Below, piece by piece: positions 8,907-18,784 of a stretch of DNA of 64,000 nucleotides. The notes beneath the pieces are model-generated. The model saw only the letters and a list, made by a program, of their open reading frames with translations. It did no database searches and had not been told where the DNA came from. Position 1 is the first letter of the stretch; each line of letters starts with the position of its first letter. The translations under genes were made by a program, and so were the position numbers. The stretch is from Chondromyces crocatus (lineage in GTDB: Bacteria; Myxococcota_A; Polyangia; Polyangiales; Polyangiaceae), in assembly GCF_001189295.1 (NCBI RefSeq), contig NZ_CP012159.1, forward strand, positions 3,360,973 through 3,424,972. The letters are read 5' to 3'.

Positions 8907-9182
8907 TCAGACCGGAGTCGCCTGATCCTCCGGGCCCTCCAGCCCATTGAGGTGGTCGAGGATCTTCAGCTTCAGCTCCCGAGAGATTGGATATCCCTGA
9001 ATCTTGCGGCGGATCTCGTCGAGGGATGTTCCCTTCTCGCGCAGACGATCCACCGTGCCGATGAAGAGCTTTTCGAAACCGTAGTCCGCAATGGCCTTCG
9101 AGATGAGAGCGAGGACGCCGAGGAGAGCAATGCCCCCGAGCATCCCGAGTGGTCCTCCGAGTGCGGCAAGAGCAGCCGTCAC
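8907..9182 (-). CDS. Small single-helix membrane protein, unknown function
   Basis: A 91-aa protein from GTG 9182, with GGAAGG about 10 nt upstream. Residues 5-30 form one hydrophobic helix (ALAALGGPLGMLGGIALLGV). The rest is a charged, helical cytoplasmic-type tail (VDRLREKGTSLDEIRRKIQG). It begins 21 bp after the stop of the truncated hydrolase, in the same direction, so the two may share a transcript. In the 180 bp between this gene and the convergent lipoprotein gene the minus strand has a protein-like fragment (ASPVNHSCQNGQPGITWNN), but no complete gene is seen. Confidence 0.6.
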   Translation of the reverse strand: MTAALAALGGPLGMLGGIALLGVLALISKAIADYGFEKLFIGTVDRLREKGTSLDEIRRKIQGYPISRELKLKILDHLNGLEGPEDQATPV

Positions 9183-9203
9183 AGCAGCAGCGCCTTCCAG
9201 ACC

Positions 9204-9614
9204 TCAGCCCGATGAATGCCGCGCGAACCATGCCAGCACGTTCTCCCAGAGCGGCTGTGCCTTCGGGCGGAAGTACCCCATGTGCCCGAGCTCCCCGAGC
9301 CCTGCGTGCGGATCGATGTCCACGCATTCCACCTCGGCATTGCGGTAGGCTTTCATGAAGGCGTCCCGGGAGCGCGGCTGCGCCCACAGATCATCGAGCG
9401 CGTTTGCCGCCACGATCGGCGTCCGGACCTCGGCGAAGCGCTCGGCGAGATAGGACATGGCGGGCTCGTCGAAAAAGTAATGCCGGTGCTGGCACCACCG
9501 CTTCCATTCCCGATACACACCCAGCGGCAGATCCTCCCCCATGCCCAGGAGGCTCGACGGGAGATACCCCTTCCACCAGGCCAGCCGCGCGCCTGGACCG
9601 CGTCCTCGGCGCAC
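9204..9614 (-). pseudogene. C-terminal half of an alpha/beta hydrolase (N-terminus lost)
   Basis: The readable protein, from about AWWKGYLPSSLLGMGEDLP to WENVLAWFARHSSG, matches the cap and C-terminal part of a roughly 280-aa serine hydrolase of the COG4757 type. The acid-turn region (ANALDDLWAQP) and the catalytic-His region (LGHMGYF) are present. The oxyanion loop and nucleophilic Ser should lie upstream, but the sequence runs instead into the start of the TetR gene on the other strand. The GTG at 9614 is only the frame limit. I therefore call it a 5'-deleted gene; a non-catalytic short protein remains possible. Confidence 0.65.
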
Positions 9615-9659
9615 CCCGCGCCCCCTGGAATGCTATATCCCGCTCCAGCAGGTGCCCCG

Positions 9660-10235
9660 ATGAGTTCCAAGGTGCGCGACCGCATGGTGCACGGAGCGGC
9701 CGACATGATGCGGCGCCGCGGCGTGAACGCCATGAGCGTCCGCGACCTCGCCGTCCACACCGGCGCCCCCCTCGGGTCGACCTACCACTACTTCCCCGGC
9801 GGCAAGCAGCAGCTCGCCGAGGAAGCCGTGCGGTTCTCGGGCCGGAGCATCCACCGCCTGCTGGAGCGCGCCCTGGAGGCCGGTCCCGTCGAGGGCGCCC
9901 GCGCCTTCCTGACCCTGTGGCGCGAGGTCGTGGTGAGCAACGACTTCCGCGCGGGCTGCCCGGTCCTCGCCGTGACCATCGAGGAGCCGCCGCCGGGCGA
10001 GGCCTCGTCGCCCGCGCTGATCGCTGCCGACGAGGTCTTCCGGGACTGGGAGTCGTTGCTCGTCGCGTCCCTCACGCAGCACGGCGTCGACCCCGCGCGC
10101 GCCTCGACCCTGGCGACCCTCATCGTCGCCGCGACCGAAGGCACCGTGGCCATGTGCCGTGCCCGTCAGAGCATCGAGCCGCTCGACGCCGTCACCCGCG
10201 AGCTGCTCGCCCTCCTCGAAGCCGCCGTGGGCTGA
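9660..10235 (+). CDS. TetR/AcrR family transcriptional regulator
   Basis: A 191-aa protein from ATG 9660 (MSSKVRDRMVHGAADMMRRR). The N-terminal helix-turn-helix is clear (GVNAMSVRDLAVHTGAPLGS, then TYHYFPGGKQQLAEEAV). The C-terminal ligand domain resembles the LmrA/YxaF-like group (GCPVLAVTIEE). Such proteins repress neighbouring genes until a small ligand binds. The natural target would be the divergent gene at 9614, but that is a decapitated hydrolase, so the regulator may be orphaned or act on its own promoter. An alternative ATG at 9630 adds ten residues without a better ribosome binding site. Confidence 0.88.
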   Translation: MSSKVRDRMVHGAADMMRRRGVNAMSVRDLAVHTGAPLGSTYHYFPGGKQQLAEEAVRFSGRSIHRLLERALEAGPVEGARAFLTLWREVVVSNDFRAGCPVLAVTIEEPPPGEASSPALIAADEVFRDWESLLVASLTQHGVDPARASTLATLIVAATEGTVAMCRARQSIEPLDAVTRELLALLEAAVG

Positions 10236-10400
10236 GCGGCAACGACGGAGAAGTCCCTCGAAGTGAATCACCTCGGAGACGGTTCGCTCCTGCGACCGGA
10301 CCTGCGTGGTCCGCCCGCGGCAGAGGCCTTCCGCGCCACCTGCACCATCCCCTGGAATGCGAATGACTCCGACGACTGGCCTGGCCTATGAATCCGGCCC

Positions 10401-11150
10401 ATGTACCACCTCTTCAACGAGCTAGCGCACAGCTACGATCTCCACACCCCTCCCGAGAACTTCCAGCACGACCACGCCTTCGTGCTCGAGGAGGCGAGGT
10501 CGCTGGGGACGCCCTGTCGGCTGCTCGACGTCGGCTGCGGGACGGGGGCGCTCCTCGAGAAGGCCCGCAACGCTGGCATCCTTGCCACGGGCATCGACGC
10601 ATCTCCAAAGATGGTCGAGCTCGCTCAGGCGCGCGTCGGCCAGGAGGCGGTCACCCTGCGGCGCATGGAAGAGATCGATGAGGAGGGCGCCTACGACCTC
10701 GTCGTCTCGCTCTGCTGGACGATTCATTACAGCGCCGGCCGTGCTGGCCTCCTGGACGTCCTGAAGCGCATTCACCGCGCACTACGCCCCGGCGGACGAG
10801 GCATCATCCAGATCGCCCACGCGGCCCACGCGCCAAAGCGAACCCTGGAGAGCCGCATCCCAGGGCCGAACGGTGAACCGGACGACGTCGTGATGCTCTT
10901 CCGGTTCCGCCCGGCGCCCACCGAGGAGCCATCAATGCACGCGGAGTATGTCTATGCCTGCAAGTCGCTGAACGAGTTGCTCTACGAGAATCACTTGCTG
11001 AGCATGACCGACGCCCACGCCTTCGCCGCATGCGCCCGTGAGGCTGGCTTTGCCCAGGTCACGGTGTATGACTCGTCGAAGCGGGCTCCCTTCAGCGCGG
11101 CGCCGAATCCCCTCGTGTGCGTCGAGAAGGCCCACGACGTCGGCCGGTGA
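10401..11150 (+). CDS. Class I SAM-dependent methyltransferase, candidate RiPP N-methyltransferase
   Basis: A 249-aa protein starting MYHLFNELAHSYDLHTPP. It has the canonical SAM-binding motif I, LLDVGCGTG (residues 42-50), the acidic residue ending strand 2 (ATGIDASPKM) and a post-I region (YDLVVSLCWTIHY). It converges on the ABC exporter genes at the edge of the RiPP cluster. Mature crocagin carries an N-methyl group, and a methyltransferase (as I recall named CgnL) belongs to that pathway. This gene is the only methyltransferase in the cluster and is the natural candidate, but assignment is by position. A gap of 165 bp separates it from the TetR gene. Confidence 0.85.
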   Translation: MYHLFNELAHSYDLHTPPENFQHDHAFVLEEARSLGTPCRLLDVGCGTGALLEKARNAGILATGIDASPKMVELAQARVGQEAVTLRRMEEIDEEGAYDLVVSLCWTIHYSAGRAGLLDVLKRIHRALRPGGRGIIQIAHAAHAPKRTLESRIPGPNGEPDDVVMLFRFRPAPTEEPSMHAEYVYACKSLNELLYENHLLSMTDAHAFAACAREAGFAQVTVYDSSKRAPFSAAPNPLVCVEKAHDVGR

Positions 11151-11234
11151 ACCAGCGATCGTGCGCCTGAATGCAGCGTGCCACTGGACTGACGGTGTGC
11201 CTGGACGCGCCCATCTCCCCCTGGACGTCGTCCC

Positions 11235-12989
11235 TCACCCGGACGGCGTGTCGGCGCCCGCAGGGAGACCCTCGCCGTCGGCGACCGCGCGGATCTGACC
11301 ATTCTCGAGCGCAATCTGCCGATCGGCCACGCCGAAGAACTGATCGTCGTGGCTGACGGCCAGGATCGACTTTCCCTGCGCCCGGAGTTCCGGCAACAGC
11401 TCGGTGTAGTAGTACCTGCGCAGCTCGGGATCTTGATGCGCTGCCCACTCGTCGAGCAGGAAAATCGGACGATCTTCGAGCAACGCAATCACCATGGAGA
11501 GGCGCTTGGCCTGACCGCTCGACAGCGCGAGCTTCGTGAACCGCCCGTCCTCGAACCGCGTCACGTGTTCGAGCCCGAACCGCTTGAGCAAGGCCCTCAC
11601 CCGGTCCGGCTCTGCCCGGATGCCATAGGGCTTCGGGAAGAGGTGCTGGTCGCTGAAGATCGCGGTGAACAGCGCGCGGTAACGCTCCAGATCGTGCGCG
11701 CCGATGCGCCTTTCGTCCACCTGGATGCTCCCCGTTCCAGGAGGGTACAGCCCGCAGAGCGTCTTCATGAGCGTGGTCTTCCCGCTGCCATTTCCTCCCG
11801 TGATGAAGACGATCTCTCCTCGCCGGAGCTCCAGATCGATCGGCCCCACCGTGAACGAAGGCTCCTTCGCCTTGCCGTAGGTGAACGAGACGCCATGGAG
11901 GGTGATTCGCTCGAACGCCATCGGCGTGGCGTCCACCTGCTCGGCCGCTGCGCGGGCAGCCGCTGCGCGGATGGCCTCTGCGTGTTCGGCCTCTGCGTCC
12001 TCGGCCCCTGTGCCTTCAGCGCCCATGCCTTCGGCCTCGGTGCGTTCGGCCTCCAGGGCAGGGTCGGGGCGCAGCTTCCCGCCAAGCTCGACCAGACGCT
12101 CGTAGGCGAGGTTCGCGCTCGTCAAGACGTGCGTCTGACTCGCGAAGAAGATGACCGGACCCACCATCATGTAGAGCATGAGGGCGACCGAGAAGAGCGA
12201 GGCAGGATCCGGTGTGCTGTTCGACGGGATCACGAAGAGAATCAGCGCCGTGACCAGGTGGATGAACCCCGAGCTGCCCAGGACCTCGCGGCCCATCGCC
12301 GCGTCGAGGCGCAGCCGGCCTTCCGTCACACGCTGGCTGCGCTCCTTGAGGTCCGCGAGGACGGCGTTTCCGGTCCGTTCGTCGAGCTTGATCTGCTTGA
12401 AGCCCTCCAGCATCTGCCCGAGGAGCGCATTGAACGACGCCCGGTCGTTCGACATCTGCCGGGTGGCCGCGCGGCTCTTCGCGAACTCCGCCGCGAGCAT
12501 CGGCAGCGTCAGGACGCCGGTGACGGCCACCGCGACCGCGCTGGAGAGCGACGTGAGCATCACGTAGAGCAAGCCCGGGACGAGCATCGTCGCCATCTGC
12601 AGGAAGGCGACACCCTGCCCGAAGAAGATGCTCACCTGCTCGACCTGCTGCGTGTGCGCCGCCGACGCCTCCCCCGCCTCCTCGACCGCGCGCAGCTCAG
12701 CGGACACGATCTGGCGGGTCACGCGGACCCGCAGGGATGCGAGGGCGTGCTGGAGCTGCGCCATGAGCCCCCCGGCCCCGACCCGCAGCAGCGTGTAGAT
12801 CGCGACGATGGCGATGACGAACGTGATCACCAGGGTGCGGTGACTCTCCGACCCGGGTGTCGCCCCGAGGGCCTGCGCCACCAGGGTCAAGACGCCCGTC
12901 ATCAGCACGCTGGAGGCGGTGAGGCAGACGGCGAACCGGACGGCCTGGCGCCGTTCCTTCCGGTCGAGGATGCGGAGCGCCGGGATCAT
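11235..12989 (-). CDS. Cyclic-peptide-type ABC exporter (fused TMD-NBD), second of a pair
   Basis: A 584-aa half-transporter. Six membrane helices occupy residues 15-300 (e.g. FVIAIVAIYTLLRVGAGGLM). The ATPase domain follows: Walker A GGNGSGKTTLMK, signature LSSGQAKRLSMV, and Walker B FLLDEWAAHQDPELR. The DEWAA-x-QDP wording and the SHDDQFF switch are typical of the PvdE/SyrD cyclic peptide transporter family. A Glu/Ala/Gly-rich repetitive insert (around residues 318-360) separates the two domains. It starts 4 bp inside the end of the upstream exporter gene (ATGA overlap). The two proteins most likely form a heterodimer that exports the cluster's product or a precursor. Confidence 0.92.
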   Translation of the reverse strand: MIPALRILDRKERRQAVRFAVCLTASSVLMTGVLTLVAQALGATPGSESHRTLVITFVIAIVAIYTLLRVGAGGLMAQLQHALASLRVRVTRQIVSAELRAVEEAGEASAAHTQQVEQVSIFFGQGVAFLQMATMLVPGLLYVMLTSLSSAVAVAVTGVLTLPMLAAEFAKSRAATRQMSNDRASFNALLGQMLEGFKQIKLDERTGNAVLADLKERSQRVTEGRLRLDAAMGREVLGSSGFIHLVTALILFVIPSNSTPDPASLFSVALMLYMMVGPVIFFASQTHVLTSANLAYERLVELGGKLRPDPALEAERTEAEGMGAEGTGAEDAEAEHAEAIRAAAARAAAEQVDATPMAFERITLHGVSFTYGKAKEPSFTVGPIDLELRRGEIVFITGGNGSGKTTLMKTLCGLYPPGTGSIQVDERRIGAHDLERYRALFTAIFSDQHLFPKPYGIRAEPDRVRALLKRFGLEHVTRFEDGRFTKLALSSGQAKRLSMVIALLEDRPIFLLDEWAAHQDPELRRYYYTELLPELRAQGKSILAVSHDDQFFGVADRQIALENGQIRAVADGEGLPAGADTPSG

Positions 12990-14686
12990 GCCTCGCTCAC
13001 GAGCTTCCCGTCGCGGAAAGCGAGGCGCCGGTCGGCGACCGAGAAATACTGTTCATCGTGCGTCACGGCGATCACCGTCTTCCCCTTGCGCTTCAGCGCT
13101 GGAAGCAGCTTGCGGTAGAAGGTGGCGCGGAACGCGGGATCCTGATCGGCCGCCCACTCGTCGAGGACCAGGATGGGCCGATCCTGGAGGAGCGCGACCA
13201 CCATGGCCAGCCGCTTGCGCTGGCCCGTGGACAGCTCGACCGTCGAGAACCTCCCCGCCGCGAACGACACCTTGTGCGCGATCTCCATCTCCTCGAGGAG
13301 CGCCGTGACGCGGGCCGGATCCACGTCCTCCATCCCGTAGAGCCGCTCGAAGACGACGAAGTCACTCAGGATCACGCCGAAGAGATTGCGGTACGCCTCG
13401 GGCGCCACGCGCGGCAGCGTGTGACCGTCGCAGGAGAGCGTCCCGGCATCGGGCGCGTAAAGGCCGGTCAAGAGCTTCAGGAACGTCGATTTGCCGCTCC
13501 CGTTGTTGCCCGTCACGAAGACGATGTCGCCTCGGGGGATCGTCGCCTCCAGCGGTCCCACCTGGAAGCCCCGCCGCGGCGCGCCGACCTCCCCTGGCGT
13601 GCGATAGCGGTAGGTCAGCCCATGAACTCCGAGTGACGTGAACCCCTCGACGAGATGGTCGTCGATCGCGGGTTCGGCCGCCGTGGCCGCTGTGGCTGCG
13701 GTGGCCGGCGTGGCGCCCGAGGCATCGAGCTGGCTCTCGAGCGCCCTGACGCGGGCGAGCGCAGCGGAGGCGGCGGCGAGCTCGGGCTGGTTCTTGAAGA
13801 CCATCCCCATCGCTCCCGAGATGTACCAGACCGTCATCACCAGCTCGCCGGTCGTCGTCGCGTCCGTCGAGAAGAGGATCGGAAACCCGATCACGATGAA
13901 CGCCTGGAGCGAGAAGAAGAAGGCGAAGCCCAGGGCATCTTCCGCGTAATAGCGCCGGAAGGTCTCCGCCTGCTCGCTGGACAGCTTCGTCGCGTGCTCA
14001 CGAACGTCCGCGAGGATCGCCTCCCGCCGTCCTCGGTGGACCTTGACCTGCTTGATTCCCCGCACGAGGCCTGCGCCGATCGCCAGAAGCTCTGCCTTCA
14101 CCACCTCGGCGCGCTGGAAACCCTTCCGCAGCGTTGCGCCCTTGTGCACCGTCATGGCGGTCAGGAGCGCGAGGGCGCCGAACCCGAAGACCGCTGCCTC
14201 CACCGAGCGCATCATGAAGTAGAGGAACGCCAGGATCACGAGCCCCGCCGATTTCAGCACCCCCATGAGCAGCGCGCCTGCCCCCAGGACGCGGTCGACG
14301 TCCGTCGTCAGCCGCGCCAGGATCGACGCGCCGCCGAGGGCCTCGAACTGAGCGAGATCGACGTGCCTCGTCTTGTCGAGGATCTGGAGCGTCATCCGGG
14401 AGAGGACGCGGTTGTAGCTCTGCGACACCACCCGGAGGACGCGCGCGAAGGAGATGATCGACGCGCTCGCGGCGACCCCGAAGAGGAACATCTCGCGCGT
14501 GGGGAACCCCCCGTCCCTGTACACACGGATCACCTCGTTGATGCTGTAGAGGACGATCACGTCGGAGATGGCTGCGATGGCGAGGTCGATCGCCACCTGC
14601 CGTCTGCCCTCGCCAGGCCCCGAGCGAACGAGGCTCCAGAGCGACGCGACGTTATCGCTCAGCGATCCCGGCTGGTGCTCCGCCAA
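12986..14686 (-). CDS. Cyclic-peptide-type ABC exporter (fused TMD-NBD), first of a pair
   Basis: A 566-aa half-transporter of the same family. The membrane domain spans residues 20-310; the ATPase carries Walker A GNNGSGKSTFLKLL, signature LSTGQRKRLAMV and Walker B LVLDEWAADQDPAFR, followed by VTHDEQYF. A short Ala/Thr repeat linker (TPATAATAATAAEP) sits before the ATPase. It follows the 309-aa paralogue gene by 57 bp and overlaps the next exporter gene, so it belongs to the operon that begins with the precursor peptide. It moves the finished or nearly finished peptide across the inner membrane (inferred). Confidence 0.92.
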   Translation of the reverse strand: MAEHQPGSLSDNVASLWSLVRSGPGEGRRQVAIDLAIAAISDVIVLYSINEVIRVYRDGGFPTREMFLFGVAASASIISFARVLRVVSQSYNRVLSRMTLQILDKTRHVDLAQFEALGGASILARLTTDVDRVLGAGALLMGVLKSAGLVILAFLYFMMRSVEAAVFGFGALALLTAMTVHKGATLRKGFQRAEVVKAELLAIGAGLVRGIKQVKVHRGRREAILADVREHATKLSSEQAETFRRYYAEDALGFAFFFSLQAFIVIGFPILFSTDATTTGELVMTVWYISGAMGMVFKNQPELAAASAALARVRALESQLDASGATPATAATAATAAEPAIDDHLVEGFTSLGVHGLTYRYRTPGEVGAPRRGFQVGPLEATIPRGDIVFVTGNNGSGKSTFLKLLTGLYAPDAGTLSCDGHTLPRVAPEAYRNLFGVILSDFVVFERLYGMEDVDPARVTALLEEMEIAHKVSFAAGRFSTVELSTGQRKRLAMVVALLQDRPILVLDEWAADQDPAFRATFYRKLLPALKRKGKTVIAVTHDEQYFSVADRRLAFRDGKLVSEA

Positions 14687-14743
14687 AGCTCCACTCCTGT
14701 CCTGCCCCTCACCCCATCGTGTACGCGAGCCGCGCGGCCGCGA

Positions 14744-15673
14744 TCACCCTTCGGCTGCGGGGATGAAGCGGATCGTGGCACCTCGCGCGATGAAATCGAT
14801 GTGAGGGATCCGGAGGCCCTTTCCGATCCCGATGTACGCGCCCCCCGCGCTCTTGTGCAGCAGCGAGTTCACCCCGAAGGGCTCGGCAGCCTCCGCGTCG
14901 GCGCAGCCAAGCCCGAACTCGGTCGCGGCCATCCCACGCTCCTCGCCCTGGGACAGCCCTGCGAGCGCACTCGTGACGTCCACGCCGCCGACGACCAGGC
15001 GATCGATGACGTTGTCCGCGAAGCGGACGAGGTTTGCACCCTCCCGGGAGCGCCGCATGAACTCGTCCAGCATCCCGCCCCAGCGCTCCTTCAGCGCCGC
15101 GCTGTTCGAGAGATGGATGAAGCCATCGAAGGGAAGCTCGCCCTCCACCCAGAACGTCGAACGCTCGCCCTCCAGGTTGACCACCGACGCCTCGAGGAAC
15201 TCGGCGACCGAGTAGAGGAACCCCTGCTCCAGGGTGTCGCCGCAGTTGCCGACCTCGACCTCGTCGCCGATGTGACATCGGAGGACCCCCTCGCCCGACG
15301 CGATCTCGACCGATGCGGACGAGAAAAGCTGCTCGTAGGCCTCGGCCCGACGCTTCAGCGCCGCGTCGGTGTCCACCGCGAGGACCCGCGCGAGCCCCGC
15401 GCGCAGCCTGGAGAGCCCGCCGTCGAACTTGGCCAGCGCGAGGTGCATCAGCGGCGTGCCCGACCTCTCCCAGAGCCCGTGGAGCGCGTCGACGTTCCCC
15501 ATCTGCGCGACGATCACCAGCGCAGGATCCTCCGACGGCGAATCGAAATCGAAGGCCTCGAACGGCACGGTCCGGAAGCCCAGCTCCGACACCACGGCGG
15601 CAGCCTCCGCGTCGTCGACGACGACCGGCATCCCCCGCCCCCGGAGCAGCGCGTAAAAATCGCTCGCGTTCAT
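14744..15673 (-). CDS. cgnE: Crocagin-type peptide-binding protein, paralogue of the 17761-18690 product
   Basis: A 309-aa protein from ATG 15673 (MNASDFYALLRGRG), with AAGGGG 7 nt upstream; the longer frame lacks a ribosome binding site. It aligns along its whole length with the gene at 17761-18690: VSELGFRTVPFEAFDFD / [31 protein letters not shown] / [16 protein letters not shown], and RIPHIDFIARGA / [12 protein letters not shown]. No classic catalytic motif is seen. Two related proteins of crocagin biosynthesis (CgnB and CgnE) are described as unusual peptide-binding proteins that guide pyrroloindoline formation. The letter E is given from gene order and is tentative. Confidence 0.8.
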   Translation of the reverse strand: MNASDFYALLRGRGMPVVVDDAEAAAVVSELGFRTVPFEAFDFDSPSEDPALVIVAQMGNVDALHGLWERSGTPLMHLALAKFDGGLSRLRAGLARVLAVDTDAALKRRAEAYEQLFSSASVEIASGEGVLRCHIGDEVEVGNCGDTLEQGFLYSVAEFLEASVVNLEGERSTFWVEGELPFDGFIHLSNSAALKERWGGMLDEFMRRSREGANLVRFADNVIDRLVVGGVDVTSALAGLSQGEERGMAATEFGLGCADAEAAEPFGVNSLLHKSAGGAYIGIGKGLRIPHIDFIARGATIRFIPAAEG

Positions 15674-15683
15674 GATGGCCCCT

Positions 15684-15809
15684 TCACCAGAGCGGATACC
15701 GATCGTCCGGCGGCCGCCCATCTTCCTTACGGCGGCCCTTCGCAGAACGATAGATGAATGCCGCGAGCACGACCGCAATCACCCCGGCGGCACCGAACCA
15801 GAGGCTCAT
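15684..15809 (-). CDS. 41-residue single-span membrane protein inside the RiPP operon
   Basis: ATG 15809 overlaps the TGA of the SGNH-fold gene (ATGA), with GGGAGGTG six nt upstream. The product begins MSLWFGAAGVIAVVLAAF, one transmembrane helix, followed by a basic, Arg/Lys-rich tail (YRSAKGRRKEDGRPPDDR) that should lie in the cytoplasm. The stop is 10 bp before the start of the downstream 309-aa protein gene, and that gene's ribosome binding site lies against it. The tight spacing on both sides argues for a translated gene. It could anchor the maturation complex or the exporter at the membrane; this is conjecture. Confidence 0.7.
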   Translation of the reverse strand: MSLWFGAAGVIAVVLAAFIYRSAKGRRKEDGRPPDDRYPLW

Positions 15810-16849
15810 GTGGCACCTCCCTCGACGAGGGCCTGCGTCAGCACCTCGTTCCCCTCGTCGGTCAGGTGGACTCGATCCACGAAGATCCAGCGCCCGTCGA
15901 GATCCAGCGCCGACAGCGTCGCGTTCATGTCGAGGAACGGTATCTCCTGGGTGCGGCAGATGTCCGCGAGACTCTTCGAGAACCAGGCATACTGGGCGAG
16001 GTCCATCTTCTCCCGGAGGATCTGCCGCCACGCCTCGCCCTGCTGATCGTCGAGATCGGCGAACAGGCGCGTCTCCTCTGGCGAGGGCTTCTTCCGCACC
16101 CACCCCGCGAGGGGCTGGAGCACGTAGCAAAGCTCGAACTGGAGCGCGCCCGACAGCAGCTTCCAGGTCGAAAGATCCCGCTCGATCGCATGGAGCAGGT
16201 CGGTCTTCTGCGCGTCGTGGTCCACGATCGGGAGCACGATCTCCGGCTCCGGCGCCTCGACCTTGGCGCGCCGCCCCCCCGCGATCGATTTCAGCCGGCC
16301 GATGACCCCGCTCTTCGCGGGCGACGGCGCGTCCCCTGCGAAGGCACGACGGACCTCGGTGGCCGAGAAGAACGACCCATAGTCCTTCGCGTAATCGCGC
16401 GAGAGGTAGAACAGGAGCAGGTTGTTGACCCCGCTGAGCAGCGTGACCTTCTCGAGCGCCCCCAGCGACCGCGCGTGGAACAGGAAGAGCATGAGCTCCT
16501 GCGTCGAGCTGAAGGCCCGCCCGCCGAAGTTCAACCAGCGCGCGGGCCCCCGCTGGCTCAGCAGCGAAGGGAGCGTCGCCGCATCCCCCGTCGCACCGAC
16601 CCCGAACACCGTGGAGCCCCCCACGAGCGCCCGCACCCGCTCACCGGGCTCGCGCTCGAACTCCGAGAACGTCCGCCCATCCTTCCCCACCACGAAGCGA
16701 AACCCGCGCGAGTCCGTGTTCACGACGGGCGAGCGGTGGTTGGGCCTGTGAAAATAGTTGAGGTACGGGACCCACACCCGGCCGGCGCGGTCGTACTCCT
16801 TCATCTGAGGCGTGAGCTCGTCCCTCGTCTCCAGCGTCGTCGAGGCCAT
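15806..16849 (-). CDS. SGNH/GDSL-fold hydrolase-like protein of the RiPP cluster
   Basis: A 347-aa protein from ATG 16849. SGNH blocks are recognisable: LVGGSTVFGVG with the nucleophilic Ser near residue 79 (block I), LNFGGRAFSS (block II Gly), LLSGVNNLLL (block III Asn), and FVDRVHLTDEGNEVL with the Asp and His of the triad (block V). It has no signal peptide, so it acts inside the cell. The family cleaves or transfers acyl/ester groups; in this cluster it might act as the peptidase that frees the core peptide or as an acyl transferase, but neither is shown. It lies 15 bp behind the oxygenase gene. Its place after A, B and the oxygenase suggests the letter D in the crocagin naming (order-based guess). 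Confidence 0.82.
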   Translation of the reverse strand: MASTTLETRDELTPQMKEYDRAGRVWVPYLNYFHRPNHRSPVVNTDSRGFRFVVGKDGRTFSEFEREPGERVRALVGGSTVFGVGATGDAATLPSLLSQRGPARWLNFGGRAFSSTQELMLFLFHARSLGALEKVTLLSGVNNLLLFYLSRDYAKDYGSFFSATEVRRAFAGDAPSPAKSGVIGRLKSIAGGRRAKVEAPEPEIVLPIVDHDAQKTDLLHAIERDLSTWKLLSGALQFELCYVLQPLAGWVRKKPSPEETRLFADLDDQQGEAWRQILREKMDLAQYAWFSKSLADICRTQEIPFLDMNATLSALDLDGRWIFVDRVHLTDEGNEVLTQALVEGGAT

Positions 16850-16864
16850 CCTCCCTGGTCTCTA

Positions 16865-17743
16865 TCACGACCCCGCGGGCCGCACGTACTCCGGGTGCGT
16901 CTCGTCGAACCAGTGGCGCTCGTAATGCCCTCTCGGCCAGCGCTTCTGCACCGACAGCGGGTGCTCGAAGTTGCCGTGCCGCACCTGCGCCGTCCAGCGC
17001 GCCTCCCCCGTGAGGTTCAGCTGGCTCCGGTGCAAGAGCAGCGTGCTGAAGACGAGCACATCGCCGAACTTCATCGGCAGCGAGACCTGAGGGAACCGCT
17101 CGACGACCGAAGGATCCGCGATCTGAAGCCCCCGGATGCCGTGCGTGCTCCCCTCGGGGGGCAGAATCATCTTCACGGGCACGACCCCGAGCTCGTGCGA
17201 CCCCGGGGCCACCTTCAGGCAACCATTCTGCTCGTCCACGTCCTGGAGCGGGATCCAGTGGACCACCGCGTCCATCGAGTCCTGCGCATAGGGGTAGTCC
17301 TGGTGCCACGGCAGAAGGAAATGCTCTCGTTCCGCGTAATCGACGCGGATCGGCTTGTAGGGGTTCGACATCACCAGCTCCGTGCCCATCAAGCGACGCG
17401 ACACGGAGAGCAGCCTGGGGTTCACCGACAGCTCGTGCACCGTCGTCAGCCGACGAGCCGCCTGGATGACCGCATCCGCTGCGGCCGGCGCCTCCTCGTG
17501 CAGCGCGTGGAAACCCTCGTCGAAGCGCGTCCGTGGGCTGGGCAGCGAGAACCCATCCACCTCCCGCGCGGCGAGCGCGATGAGCCGACCCAGCTCCTCG
17601 TGAATCGGCGTCAGATCCGCCGCATCGAAGAGGCGCGCCGCGACGAAGCCACCGAACGTGGCGTAGAGATGCCGCGCCTTCGCGAGGGCGGCCTCCAGAT
17701 CTCCGCTGAAGTCGACGTGTAGATCGGTCGCGGTGAGGTGCAC
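16865..17743 (-). CDS. PhyH-type Fe(II)/2-oxoglutarate dioxygenase of the RiPP cluster
   Basis: A 292-aa protein from GTG 17743. It contains the PhyH iron-binding H-x-D (LPWHQDYPYAQD, around residue 146), the typical VVHWIPLQDVDEQNGCLKVA segment, the distal His in TLLLHRSQLN and a following Arg (ARW) for the oxoglutarate carboxylate. Such enzymes hydroxylate or desaturate amino acid side chains using oxygen and 2-oxoglutarate in the cytoplasm. Crocagin A has two hydrogens fewer than a carbamoylated and methylated Ile-Tyr-Trp, so an oxidation step is needed and this is the only oxidase-type gene in the operon. It lies 17 bp after the paralogue gene. Confidence 0.9.
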   Translation of the reverse strand: MHLTATDLHVDFSGDLEAALAKARHLYATFGGFVAARLFDAADLTPIHEELGRLIALAAREVDGFSLPSPRTRFDEGFHALHEEAPAAADAVIQAARRLTTVHELSVNPRLLSVSRRLMGTELVMSNPYKPIRVDYAEREHFLLPWHQDYPYAQDSMDAVVHWIPLQDVDEQNGCLKVAPGSHELGVVPVKMILPPEGSTHGIRGLQIADPSVVERFPQVSLPMKFGDVLVFSTLLLHRSQLNLTGEARWTAQVRHGNFEHPLSVQKRWPRGHYERHWFDETHPEYVRPAGS

Positions 17744-17760
17744 GGGGTCACGCTCGCGGG

Positions 17761-18777
<1,017 letters not shown>

Positions 18778-18784
18778 TCAAACA

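Noticed and set aside
13655..15757. 700-codon plus-strand open frame across the exporters and the 309-aa protein
   Set aside because: Arg/His-rich antisense translation without domain; the minus strand encodes conserved proteins throughout.
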